Program-made: the position numbers and the translations under genes
Assembly: GCA_016201465.1 (NCBI GenBank)
Contig: JACQCV010000016.1
Coordinates: 1-36,289, forward strand
Length of the DNA: 36,289 nucleotides
Reading direction: 5' to 3'
Origin: Candidatus Vogelbacteria bacterium
Lineage (GTDB): Bacteria; Patescibacteriota; Minisyncoccia; Phycocordibacterales; UBA12445
The notes under the pieces: model-generated
Told to the model about the DNA's origin: nothing
The model's input: the letters and a program-made list of their open reading frames with translations, nothing else
The model's database searches: none
Part shown: positions 15,287-22,681 of the stretch, one piece after another
Position numbering within the stretch: position 1 is the first letter of the stretch
Layout of the letters: the number at the start of each line of letters is the position of its first letter

Positions 15287-15318
15287 AACAAAAAGCCCAG
15301 TAAATTACTTCCCTGGGC
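15287..15318 (-). terminator. Rho-independent terminator
   Basis: Minus strand: GCCCAG (15313-15318), 12-nt loop, CTGGGC (15295-15300), then TTTTTGTT. Ends the P-loop kinase gene. Confidence 0.8.
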
Positions 15319-15322
15319 CTTA

Positions 15323-15880
15323 TTAAACAATACTCCTAAGTTTAGATTTAGCCACCTCTAAATCAATATTCTCTATTTGATGAATTGCGACCCTGTCGAC
15401 TCCGAGATGTACAGTAAATATTTCAGCGTGCTTCTTCATAAATTCAAAATCACACTCAATCTCTCCCCTAATGGTCTCTATTGATAGATTTCGCTTCTTC
15501 GAATCTGAATCCTTAAGTCGTCTATCATAAATAACGTCAACCGGCGCCTCAACCGCAATAAGGACAACCTCATCAATCAACTGAGATAGAGCTAAACGTT
15601 TGATACGCTCAAAGCTAATCTGAGGAATAAAACCTTCCGGCCGCGTCACTGCAAAGTGCCAATGCAAGACTATTGTCGCATCTTTCGGCATTTCTAAAAT
15701 ACTTTCAATGATCAACTCCTCAACCTCATTATGGGTCTTAAGCTTATCGCGAATGCAATATTGCCGAAATAGTTCACCCGCATCAATGATTTCTATCTTG
15801 CCAGCAAACTCATCCTTACAAAAGTCCAGAAGCGTTGACTTACCAACACCCTGTACTCCACCGACCAATATCAACTTCAT
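15323..15880 (-). CDS. P-loop kinase-like ATPase (adenylate-kinase type)
   Basis: 185 residues. Walker A GGVQGVGKSTLLDF (7-20) at the N terminus, then EIIDAGELFRQY, IVLHWHFAVTRPEGF, and an arginine-rich lid DRRLKDSDSKKRNLS typical of nucleotide kinases (AAA_18/archaeal adenylate kinase type). It should phosphorylate a nucleotide or small molecule; the substrate is unknown. The start has GGAGGAG directly upstream (AAGGAGGAGCC-ATG), unlike its leaderless neighbour. It is divergent from the TrmB-type regulator and shares its operator region, so it could be controlled by it. Confidence 0.72.
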   Translation of the reverse strand: MKLILVGGVQGVGKSTLLDFCKDEFAGKIEIIDAGELFRQYCIRDKLKTHNEVEELIIESILEMPKDATIVLHWHFAVTRPEGFIPQISFERIKRLALSQLIDEVVLIAVEAPVDVIYDRRLKDSDSKKRNLSIETIRGEIECDFEFMKKHAEIFTVHLGVDRVAIHQIENIDLEVAKSKLRSIV

Positions 15881-15930
15881 GGCTCCTCCTTTTTCTAACT
15901 CCAGCCTATCAAATAAACAAGTTTGAGCAA

Positions 15931-15959
15931 TAGACTTTGTCTAATTGTTAGACTAAAAT
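15931..15959 (+). promoter_or_regulatory. Overlapping palindromic operator and -10 of the TrmB-type gene
   Basis: TAGAC-TTT-GTCTA (15931-15943) and GTCTAA-TTG-TTAGAC (15939-15953) are perfect palindromes sharing one half-site, giving three alternating half-sites. They abut TAAAAT (15954-15959), 6 nt before the regulator ATG. A bound regulator would block this promoter; control of the divergent kinase gene is possible too. Confidence 0.68.
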
Positions 15960-15965
15960 AGCTAT

Positions 15966-16703
15966 ATGGAAAACCTAATTGAACTTGTAAAAAATCTAGG
16001 ATTATCAGACAAGGCAGCAAAAATATATGTCGCCGGCCTTGAATTGGGGGAGGCTTCAGTTCAGCAACTGGCTCAAAAGTCCGGTCTCAAACGAACATCA
16101 CTTTACTACATTCTTGACGAATTAATTGACTCAGGAATCTTGATTGCTGCCAAAACAGGCAAAAAAATCCGCTACATTCCCGAACAGCCAGAGACACTCT
16201 TGAAAATAATTAAAGAAAGAGTTTCAAACTTCGAAGGTTCTGTTAAAATCCTTGAGCAAACAACCAGGCATACAAACAGAAAACCACGTGTTTACTTCCT
16301 TTTTGGACCCGCCGGCTTTAAACAGGTTTGGGACATGATTCTTAAGGCGAATGATAAAGAGTTTAGAATCATTACTGAAGGTGAGAACTTTTTGGATTAC
16401 GCGAAAGAGAAATATATTCTTAATGAAATCATCGCTAAGAAGAAAAAACTAGGAGTTCGCTCAAGGCAGTTAATCATAGACTCCCATTACGCAAGGACAA
16501 TCGTCGCTAAGGATATTCAGGAAAACAGAGTTTCTAAATTTTTGCCTTCATCACACAAGCTACCCTTCACAGAAATAATCACTGAATCAATTGTCGCTTT
16601 TATATCACCACGATTCAACAATATGATTTTTATTGTCGAAAACGACGCCTTCTCAAAAACCAGAAAATCCATTTTCGAAACTTTGTGGCAGGTAACAAAA
16701 TAG
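15966..16703 (+). CDS. TrmB-family transcriptional regulator
   Basis: 245 residues. N-terminal winged helix (about 5-75): LGLSDKAAKIYVAGLELGEASVQQLAQKSGLKRTSLYYILDEL is the TrmB pattern, followed by GILIAAKTGKKIRYIPEQPE (wing). A short coiled region (80-105) leads to a C-terminal effector-like domain with FLFGPAGFKQVW and FIVENDAFSKTRKSIFETLW, of the type seen in many archaeal and CPR relatives. The effector is unknown. The gene is leaderless and its promoter is covered by palindromes of half-site TAGAC, so autoregulation is inferred. The next gene, an ABC-F protein, may be a target. Confidence 0.82.
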   Translation: MENLIELVKNLGLSDKAAKIYVAGLELGEASVQQLAQKSGLKRTSLYYILDELIDSGILIAAKTGKKIRYIPEQPETLLKIIKERVSNFEGSVKILEQTTRHTNRKPRVYFLFGPAGFKQVWDMILKANDKEFRIITEGENFLDYAKEKYILNEIIAKKKKLGVRSRQLIIDSHYARTIVAKDIQENRVSKFLPSSHKLPFTEIITESIVAFISPRFNNMIFIVENDAFSKTRKSIFETLWQVTK

Positions 16704-16744
16704 CCACCTTCCTATTACACGCAAAATATTGTACTCTCTCTAGA

Positions 16745-18193
16745 ATGCCAAACAACGAAACAATACTACGATTCGAGGATGTATCATTTGAATATGGCCA
16801 CATCAAACCCATTCTTGATCAAGTGAGTTTTTCCATACGCCGCGGGACGAAAACAACCATAATGGGCCAAAATGGTGCGGGCAAAAGTACAATCTTTGGA
16901 TTAATCACAAAAGCCCTAAAACCTGGAGGTGGTTATGTTTATGTGGATACAGACATATCTATAGCAATTTCACGTCAAGTGATCCCCAGAAACGAACTTG
17001 ATCTCACTGTAAAAGAATTTTTCCAAAAATGTTTCTCAAAAATAGTCTATGATATCGACCCAAAAATTGATAATATTTTAGAGACGGTACACCTGGCGAC
17101 TCCTCACAATAAAGCTATTGGATCTTTTTCGGGAGGCCAGCAAGCAAGACTTCTCCTAGCCTCTGCACTAATTCAGAACCCAGACCTATTGCTTCTAGAT
17201 GAGCCAACAAATAACCTTGATAAGGTCGGCATTGGGCATTTAACTAAACTCCTAATCGAATATAAAAAAACATGCTTAGTGATCTCGCATGATGCCGACT
17301 TTCTAAATGCCTTCACGGACGGCGTTTTATATTTGGATGTTTTTACACGTAAGGTAGAACAATATGTTGGTGATTATTTTGAAGTCACAGAGCAGATCGA
17401 GGCCAGAGTAGAAAAGGAAAATAGAAAAAATGCGCAACTCGCTAAAGAGATCCAAGCTAGCAAAGACAAAGCAAACGCATTCGCCTATAAAGGTGGCCAG
17501 ATGCGTTTAGTCGCCAAGAAAATGAGGGAGAAGGCTGAAGAGCTCGAGGAGGAGAAGGTGGATATCAGAAAGGAAGATAAAACAATCCGGCCATTCACAA
17601 TTCCAATGCAAAAAGATCTAATTGGTGAGATTTTAAACGTATCTCAAATTAAGGTTATTAAAAACAACAAGGCAGTAGGGAGAAAAATACAAATTACACT
17701 CAGACGCAATCAACACCTTCTAATCAAAGGACCAAATGGTATCGGTAAAAGCACTCTACTCGAGTCCATAGCCAAGAAAACTGCGGGATCAACGATCGCT
17801 CTAGGGGTTAAAGTTGGTTATTATCGCCAAGATTTTTCGACGCTCAATTTTGAGGATACTGTTTATAATTCTTTAATTAAAGTCATGGATAAGCCCGATG
17901 AGCAGCACATGCGTGGTGTCGCAGCAGGATTTCTAATTACTGGTGACCTAATGAACTCAAAAATAGGGAGTCTATCGGAAGGACAAAAAGGACTAGTCGC
18001 TTTTACTAGACTGGTACTTGAGAAGCCCGGATTGTTAATTCTCGATGAACCAACAAATCACATCAACTTCCGACATATACCAATAATTGCCGAGGCACTA
18101 AATAAATATGAAGGAGCGATGATATTAGTCTCACACTCATATGATTTTGTATCCAAAATTAGAATTGATGAAGAATTTGATCTGGAAAAGTAA
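16745..18193 (+). CDS. ABC-F family ATP-binding protein
   Basis: 482 residues with two ABC modules and no membrane segments. First: Walker A GQNGAGKST, signature FSGGQQARL, Walker B LLLLDEPTNN and H-loop VISHDADF. Second: Walker A GPNGIGKST, signature LSEGQKGLV, Walker B LLILDEPTNH, H-loop LVSHSYDF. The linker between them is a long charged coiled coil (about 215-285), as in EttA/Uup-type translation factors that bind the ribosomal E site. Some ABC-F proteins give antibiotic resistance, but here no such role can be claimed. ATG 16745 was chosen: MPNNETILRFEDVSF begins the first module and TACTCT lies 7 nt upstream. Confidence 0.87.
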   Translation: MPNNETILRFEDVSFEYGHIKPILDQVSFSIRRGTKTTIMGQNGAGKSTIFGLITKALKPGGGYVYVDTDISIAISRQVIPRNELDLTVKEFFQKCFSKIVYDIDPKIDNILETVHLATPHNKAIGSFSGGQQARLLLASALIQNPDLLLLDEPTNNLDKVGIGHLTKLLIEYKKTCLVISHDADFLNAFTDGVLYLDVFTRKVEQYVGDYFEVTEQIEARVEKENRKNAQLAKEIQASKDKANAFAYKGGQMRLVAKKMREKAEELEEEKVDIRKEDKTIRPFTIPMQKDLIGEILNVSQIKVIKNNKAVGRKIQITLRRNQHLLIKGPNGIGKSTLLESIAKKTAGSTIALGVKVGYYRQDFSTLNFEDTVYNSLIKVMDKPDEQHMRGVAAGFLITGDLMNSKIGSLSEGQKGLVAFTRLVLEKPGLLILDEPTNHINFRHIPIIAEALNKYEGAMILVSHSYDFVSKIRIDEEFDLEK

Positions 18194-18196
18194 ATT

Positions 18197-19123
18197 TTAA
18201 ACTCTAAGATATTTCCTTACAGCCAAGAAGCTCGAAACGGCTCCAAGTGCCATTCCTGATACAAGAAGAATTAGAAATATCTGAAAAAAATTTTGAAGAT
18301 AATAATTACTGACGTTAATCCCGCCAAAAAAGTTCTCTGTAGCCTGCCCGAGCCACGACGTCGTGGGATACATTACAATCGTCGCCAAAAGCGCGCCGAC
18401 AAAACCATAAATAATTCCGGTAATGACAAAAGGTCCACGTATATACCAATTGCTCGCCCCTACCAGTCTCATAATTGCTATCTCTTCTTTGGCAATGAAG
18501 ATTGCGAGGCGAATAGTATTGAAAGTGACCAAAATTACAATGGCAACAAACAAAAGAGTAATTGCGAATCCAAGATTTTCTGCAGATTTTACTATCTTTG
18601 CCAACCGGTCGATTATCATTTTATTCTGGTAGAAATTAATTTTATCCACGATATTTACTCCGGCTACTACAAGTGACTGATCAGACTCTAAAAACCTTGC
18701 GATGCTCTCATACTGTGATGGCTCCTTGGCCTTAACGCTTAGACTGGCACCAAGTGGATTATCTCCTATCTCGTCGAGTGAACTTGTAATTAACGAGTTA
18801 TCCTTGTGTCGTTCTTTGAAATCGGCCAACGCCTGTTCCCGACTAGTATACGTGATACTACGAACCTCAGAAAGAGCCATAAGAGCGGTTTTAAGATTGT
18901 TTATATCTTCGTCTTTTGCATCAGTACGAAAATAGATATTAACATCCACACGATCCTTAACCAACGAAAGCGCGGAGTCTAATGCCGCACCACCAATAAT
19001 TAACGAACCAATTATAAAAAGAGTAATGGTCATCACCAAAACTGAAGCAAAAGATACCACGCCACTTCGCCAAAAGTTAATGAATCCTGTCTTAATTACT
19101 CTCCTTATGTTTACTGACCTCAT
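18197..19123 (-). CDS. ftsX: Cell division protein FtsX
   Basis: 308 residues, four membrane segments: one near 20-45, then a large outside domain (about 50-165), then three between 180 and 300. DVNIYFRTDAKDEDINNL and REQALADFKERH in the loop are typical of FtsX, which couples cytoplasmic FtsE to peptidoglycan hydrolases outside. The start is 10 bp after the FtsE stop, in the standard prfB-ftsE-ftsX order, though the hydrolase partner (often next downstream) is not here. The gene ends 4 bp from the convergent ABC-F stop, without a clear terminator between. Confidence 0.92.
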   Translation of the reverse strand: MRSVNIRRVIKTGFINFWRSGVVSFASVLVMTITLFIIGSLIIGGAALDSALSLVKDRVDVNIYFRTDAKDEDINNLKTALMALSEVRSITYTSREQALADFKERHKDNSLITSSLDEIGDNPLGASLSVKAKEPSQYESIARFLESDQSLVVAGVNIVDKINFYQNKMIIDRLAKIVKSAENLGFAITLLFVAIVILVTFNTIRLAIFIAKEEIAIMRLVGASNWYIRGPFVITGIIYGFVGALLATIVMYPTTSWLGQATENFFGGINVSNYYLQNFFQIFLILLVSGMALGAVSSFLAVRKYLRV

Positions 19124-19133
19124 TTGATTTTAT

Positions 19134-19814
19134 TTATAAAGCATATTTACCTTTCTTCTCATCCCTAACTATCTTACCAGAATCAAGAGTAATAACTCTT
19201 TTACCCAAGGCATCGACCACATTTTTATTATGTGTAGTCAAAATGACAGTTGTACCAAGCTCATTTATTTTCTTCAGAATGTTAATAATGTCAACTGTAT
19301 TAATTGGATCAAGATTTCCCGTTGGCTCATCCGCAATTATTATGTCTGGCTGATTGATAATGGCCCGAGCTATAGCTACTCTTTGTCTTTCACCACCGGA
19401 CAGTTCGTGGGGAAAATTCCAAATTTTATCTTGAAGTCCAACTAATTTTAAAACGCCAGGAACATCCGCCTCAATCTCCTCATCCTGACGGCCAGCAACC
19501 TCCATAGCAAAAGCAATATTTTCGTATGCGGTTTTATTTGGCAACAACCTTCCATCTTGAAAAACTATGCCCACCTTCCTGCGATAATCTAAAATATCCC
19601 TACGACCAAGTCGGTGAATATCTGCGGAATGATAAAAAACATTACCCGAGGTCGGCGCATCCTCGGCTATGATCATTTTAAGAATCGTGCTCTTACCTGC
19701 ACCAGAGTGTCCAACAATAGAAACAAATTCACCTTTGTTAATGGCAAAGGTTATACCGCTAAGAGCCATCGTATTGTTGGGATATTTCTTTGAAACTTTT
19801 TCCAAATAGATCAC
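19134..19814 (-). CDS. ftsE: Cell division ATP-binding protein FtsE
   Basis: 226 residues. Walker A GHSGAGKST, Q-loop FQDGRLLP (normally FQDFRLL), signature LSGGERQRV, Walker B IIIADEPTGNLD and the H-loop ILTTHN are all present. FtsE binds FtsX and works at the divisome. The reading frame starts at GTG 19814 (the upstream ATG is followed by a stop), 7 nt after TATAAT (19822-19827, minus), so it has its own leaderless promoter inside the cluster. Downstream ftsX begins 10 bp after its stop. Confidence 0.93.
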   Translation of the reverse strand: MIYLEKVSKKYPNNTMALSGITFAINKGEFVSIVGHSGAGKSTILKMIIAEDAPTSGNVFYHSADIHRLGRRDILDYRRKVGIVFQDGRLLPNKTAYENIAFAMEVAGRQDEEIEADVPGVLKLVGLQDKIWNFPHELSGGERQRVAIARAIINQPDIIIADEPTGNLDPINTVDIINILKKINELGTTVILTTHNKNVVDALGKRVITLDSGKIVRDEKKGKYAL

Positions 19815-19821
19815 AATCTAC

Positions 19822-19827
19822 ATTATA
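19822..19827 (-). promoter_or_regulatory. Internal -10 box before ftsE
   Basis: TATAAT on the minus strand, 7 nt before the GTG start of ftsE. Together with the hairpin at 19850-19916 it suggests ftsEX is transcribed separately from prfB. Confidence 0.6.
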
Positions 19828-19844
19828 TAACAGTGATCAGAAAA

Positions 19845-19916
19845 AACGAAAGCCTGAAGTTGCCTTTGACGCGAATCCCCCTCGTGTTAGAGAGCAGAAA
19901 AAGCAACTTTAGGCTG
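19845..19916 (-). terminator. Probable terminator between prfB and ftsE
   Basis: AGCCTGAAGTTGC (19850-19862) pairs with GCAACTTTAGGCT (19903-19915), 12 of 13 positions, with a loop of about 40 nt. Reading leftward it is followed by TTTCGTTTTTTC. The long loop makes it an unusual terminator; it could also be a regulatory hairpin. Confidence 0.5.
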
Positions 19917-20823
19917 AAGCATTTACTTTTGTCTTCTCAAAACTCTTCAAATCTTTCTCAGCTTCAATAAATGGCTCAAGCTCGCCAGCTAAAACTGCAT
20001 CAACATTACCTACTTCAACGCCAGTCCTATGATCCTTAACCATCTTATACGGATGCTGAACATACGATCTTATCTGGCTTCCCCACTCGGCCGAGGTAAT
20101 TTTACTGATATACATTCCCTCTTCTTTCTTAATTCGTTCATCCTCCAAATATTTAAACAGTTTTCCCTTCAAAATTACCATCGCCTTAGATCTGTTATCC
20201 GCCTGCGATCTTTCCTCTGTTGAATGTACTGAAATATTTGTCGGAATGTGAATTATGCGCACGGCCGTTTCACGCTTGTTAACATTCTGCCCACCTGGAC
20301 CTCCAGATCTACTAAACTCAACCTTAATCTCATCGTCTGGAATTTCAATATCACTTTCGAGTCCTTTATCAAATTTTGGAATAACCTCAACCATCGAAAA
20401 AGATGTATGACGAAGTTTTTTTGACGAAAACGGCGAAATGCGGACAAGTCTATGAACGCCAGATTCATTTTTCAATTCTCCATAAACTCCCCGCCCCACA
20501 ACTTCGAACGTGATATTTCGGTATCCACCTAGTGTGTTCGCGTTCGAGTGAATCAAGTATGATGTCCAACCCCTTTTCTCGATATACTTCGAGTACATTT
20601 CAAAAAGCATGCGCGAAAAGTCTTCAGCATCATCACCACCGGCGCCAGAGAAAATAGTTATCACCGCCCCTCCCTTGTCGTACTTGCCTTCCCCGAGTGC
20701 CTCTGCTTTAAGTCGCGCAATCTCTTTTATCACCTCTTGAGCATGTATCTTATTTAGCCAGAATCCAACGCCCTGCATCTCCGCTTCTAGTACCTCAATT
20801 TTTTTTTTGATATCATCAGACAT
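19909..20823 (-). CDS. prfB: Peptide chain release factor 2
   Basis: 304 residues, about 60 shorter than E. coli RF2. The stop-codon tripeptide SPF (130-132) and GGQ in SGGPGGQNVNKRE (177-179) are intact. SPF, not P(A/V)T, makes it RF2, which reads UAA and UGA, so UGA is a stop in this organism. The missing residues are in the N-terminal helical domain 1, reduced to about 45 residues. No in-frame UGA frameshift site is present, so its usual autoregulation is absent. The Gln of GGQ may be a target of the PrmC-like protein at 3991. Start ATG 20823, 3 bp after the upstream gene. Confidence 0.93.
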   Translation of the reverse strand: MSDDIKKKIEVLEAEMQGVGFWLNKIHAQEVIKEIARLKAEALGEGKYDKGGAVITIFSGAGGDDAEDFSRMLFEMYSKYIEKRGWTSYLIHSNANTLGGYRNITFEVVGRGVYGELKNESGVHRLVRISPFSSKKLRHTSFSMVEVIPKFDKGLESDIEIPDDEIKVEFSRSGGPGGQNVNKRETAVRIIHIPTNISVHSTEERSQADNRSKAMVILKGKLFKYLEDERIKKEEGMYISKITSAEWGSQIRSYVQHPYKMVKDHRTGVEVGNVDAVLAGELEPFIEAEKDLKSFEKTKVNASA

Positions 20824-20826
20824 AAC

Positions 20827-21123
20827 TTAAGACACTATATCACACTTAAAACTACAAAGTGACCTCCCATCGTCCTCAATTTTGGCAGCCACTAGATACA
20901 TGTGCCCGTTCTTTTTCCCCAGAACAAAAGAACAAAGTGTATCCCGTTCTTCTTTACTTAAATAAACACCAGCTTGATCGTCCAACAGAAGAGACAGCTC
21001 TGCAGGATCAACTTCAAATTTCTTCATGACAGTTCCTTTAATCATGGGCTCGTACTTCCTGGCTAACTCATGTATAAGATCCATTCTTTTGTTCTCACCT
21101 TTATTCATTGGTTTTGATTCCAT
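20827..21123 (-). CDS. Hypothetical protein upstream of prfB
   Basis: 98 residues, soluble, not recognised. It sits 10 bp after the calpain-like gene and 3 bp before prfB, so it is part of that operon. An alternative start is ATG 21084 (MDLIHELARKYEP), which has GGTGAG 9 nt upstream; the first 13 residues of the longer form are charged and may not be translated. The pattern KKFEVDPAELSLLLDD and YLSKEERDTLCSFVLGKKNG suggests two short alpha/beta motifs without a family match that I know. Confidence 0.6.
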   Translation of the reverse strand: MESKPMNKGENKRMDLIHELARKYEPMIKGTVMKKFEVDPAELSLLLDDQAGVYLSKEERDTLCSFVLGKKNGHMYLVAAKIEDDGRSLCSFKCDIVS

Positions 21124-21133
21124 TTCATTAAAT

Positions 21134-22420
21134 TTATGCGATTTTCTCGATTACTTTTTCCATATTCCCTAATAACCTTGCACTGTCGATTCGAACCGCC
21201 TGAACTTGAGAAAAGACATCTTTAAACTGACTAAACGTTAACTCAATCGGTTTTGAGGTATCCCCTGGATCCATGACAGTTACCATTCGCGAGACTGAAT
21301 CGACCCTTGAAACCGAATAGGCATGACCATAAAAAAAGCGACGATTAAAAGCACTAATTTGAAAACTTTTTGGGTATCCAAAAACACGACCCCAAAGTGA
21401 CGGTTTCGGACCATTCATTGTTGCAGCTGTAGCAATTAATACTTCAGGATCAAAATTTTCCAACACAGAATCCAGAACCTTAGCCTTGTCATTATCTAAT
21501 GAAGCAAGAGTAAGCTCTTCCACTGTGCCTATCTTTGTATCAATTTTTGTACTAACAATATCAAGCCAGTGGAAATTATCTCCACCAAAAACCTTTAACG
21601 CATCACTTGCACTCCCCCGCTCGACTGTCAACCGATCAACCACACCAAATTTACTTTTCATAAAAGCTGACTCTAGGACTTGTAATCCCTCCCTGCCTTT
21701 AACCGGATAAAGCACCTCTCTTTTATCGGAAGATTTATTTAAGAAGCCAGGTTCTAAAAACCTAGGATTTTTCTGAGGTTCGATTTCATTCGGAGTTATT
21801 CGAATGAACTTACCGCGTTGGCTTAAAAGTGGAATTCTTACTCCCCACGAACCATCTTGTAATCGCTTCACCGAAGATCTTACAATCATTTCATAATGTG
21901 GAGAACAGGATAAGGCATGAATTGCAGCAATAAGATAACAGTCACCAACATTCTGCTGATTCATCTTGGCCCGAACATCGAATTCTGTTGAAGCAAAATA
22001 TTTTTGAAAATCTTCCTTCGATAAATGAAACAAGCCTCGATCCTCGAGAAGTTCATTCCTCTTGTCTCTAGCTTCGCGAATGGTTAATTCACTTAATTCT
22101 TTTTCACGCCTTCGCTCAATAGCCCGGCCATATGCTTCGTTGGCCCTATTTATTTTATTTATTCGTCTCGCATCTTCACGAGAAAATCCTTCTCGTCGAA
22201 GTTCTTCAACCTCAAAACTCTTATCAATATCACTATTTATTCTAGCTTGTTTTATCTCTTTATCGACCCTATCCAAGTGTTCCCTCATTCCCCTTAAATA
22301 GACTGCCTCCCCATATCTTTCTTCGGCCTTTTTCATCATCTCTGCTATCTGTGGCGAAACAACCCTCTCATTACTTGCAACAGACTCTTTATTTTCTCCG
22401 ATTGATTCTAGTCCTGACAT
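21134..22420 (-). CDS. Calpain-like (C2-type) cysteine peptidase
   Basis: 428 residues. An N-terminal charged coiled region (about 25-130, many Glu/Arg/Lys) precedes a calpain-like catalytic core: nucleophile in NVGDCYLIAAIHALS (Cys161), GLQVLESAFMK (245-255) as in the calpain helix before the second subdomain, and base in FYGHAYSV (His366). The third residue, Asn in calpains (NPWG), is Asp384 in VMDPGD here. No EF-hands, no signal peptide. Likely a cytoplasmic or secreted-by-other-means protease; active state plausible but not proven. First gene of the operon with the small protein and prfB; the tRNA-Thr lies upstream. Confidence 0.78.
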   Translation of the reverse strand: MSGLESIGENKESVASNERVVSPQIAEMMKKAEERYGEAVYLRGMREHLDRVDKEIKQARINSDIDKSFEVEELRREGFSREDARRINKINRANEAYGRAIERRREKELSELTIREARDKRNELLEDRGLFHLSKEDFQKYFASTEFDVRAKMNQQNVGDCYLIAAIHALSCSPHYEMIVRSSVKRLQDGSWGVRIPLLSQRGKFIRITPNEIEPQKNPRFLEPGFLNKSSDKREVLYPVKGREGLQVLESAFMKSKFGVVDRLTVERGSASDALKVFGGDNFHWLDIVSTKIDTKIGTVEELTLASLDNDKAKVLDSVLENFDPEVLIATAATMNGPKPSLWGRVFGYPKSFQISAFNRRFFYGHAYSVSRVDSVSRMVTVMDPGDTSKPIELTFSQFKDVFSQVQAVRIDSARLLGNMEKVIEKIA

Positions 22421-22474
22421 ATACGATAACTATTTTATCATAATTATTTATATCCTGTGGCATAAGTGAAAAAT

Positions 22475-22550
22475 TGGAGCCAGAAGCCGGGCTTGAACCG
22501 GCGACCCCTCCCTTACGAAGGGAGTGCTCTACCAACTGAGCTACTCTGGC
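22475..22550 (-). tRNA. tRNA-Thr(CGT)
   Basis: Minus strand cloverleaf: acceptor GCCAGAG/TTCTGGC (one G-U), D arm GCTC..GAGC, anticodon arm CTCCC-TTCGTAA-GGGAG (anticodon CGT), T arm GCCGG-TTCAAGC-CCGGC, discriminator T. CCA is encoded (22475-22477), unlike the four other tRNAs with no CCA in this window. Confidence 0.93.
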
Positions 22551-22560
22551 AATTGCTTTT

Positions 22561-22589
22561 ATTCTAAAGATTTATAATCAAATTAGCAA
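22561..22589 (-). promoter_or_regulatory. tRNA-Thr promoter TTGCTA-17-TAGAAT
   Basis: Minus strand: TTGCTA (22584-22589), 17 bp, TAGAAT (22561-22566), 10 nt before the tRNA. Confidence 0.65.
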
Positions 22590-22599
22590 ATTTGTTTGC

Positions 22600-22627
22600 T
22601 TTACAATCCTAAAATACGTGCTAGGAT
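22600..22627 (+). promoter_or_regulatory. M28 peptidase promoter TTTACA-16-TAGGAT
   Basis: TTTACA (22600-22605), 16 bp, TGC-TAGGAT (22622-22627). The -10 is half of an ATCCTA...TAGGAT palindrome (22606-22627), a possible operator. The leader ends in AAGGAG before GTG 22682. Confidence 0.5.
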
Positions 22628-22681
22628 CACAAAAAGCATTATTGATATTTGATAATCAAAATTAGATCAAGGAGATGATTT

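Noticed and set aside
18293-18935. Three + strand ORFs inside ftsX
   Set aside because: Shadows of ftsX, which is recognisable along its full length on the other strand.
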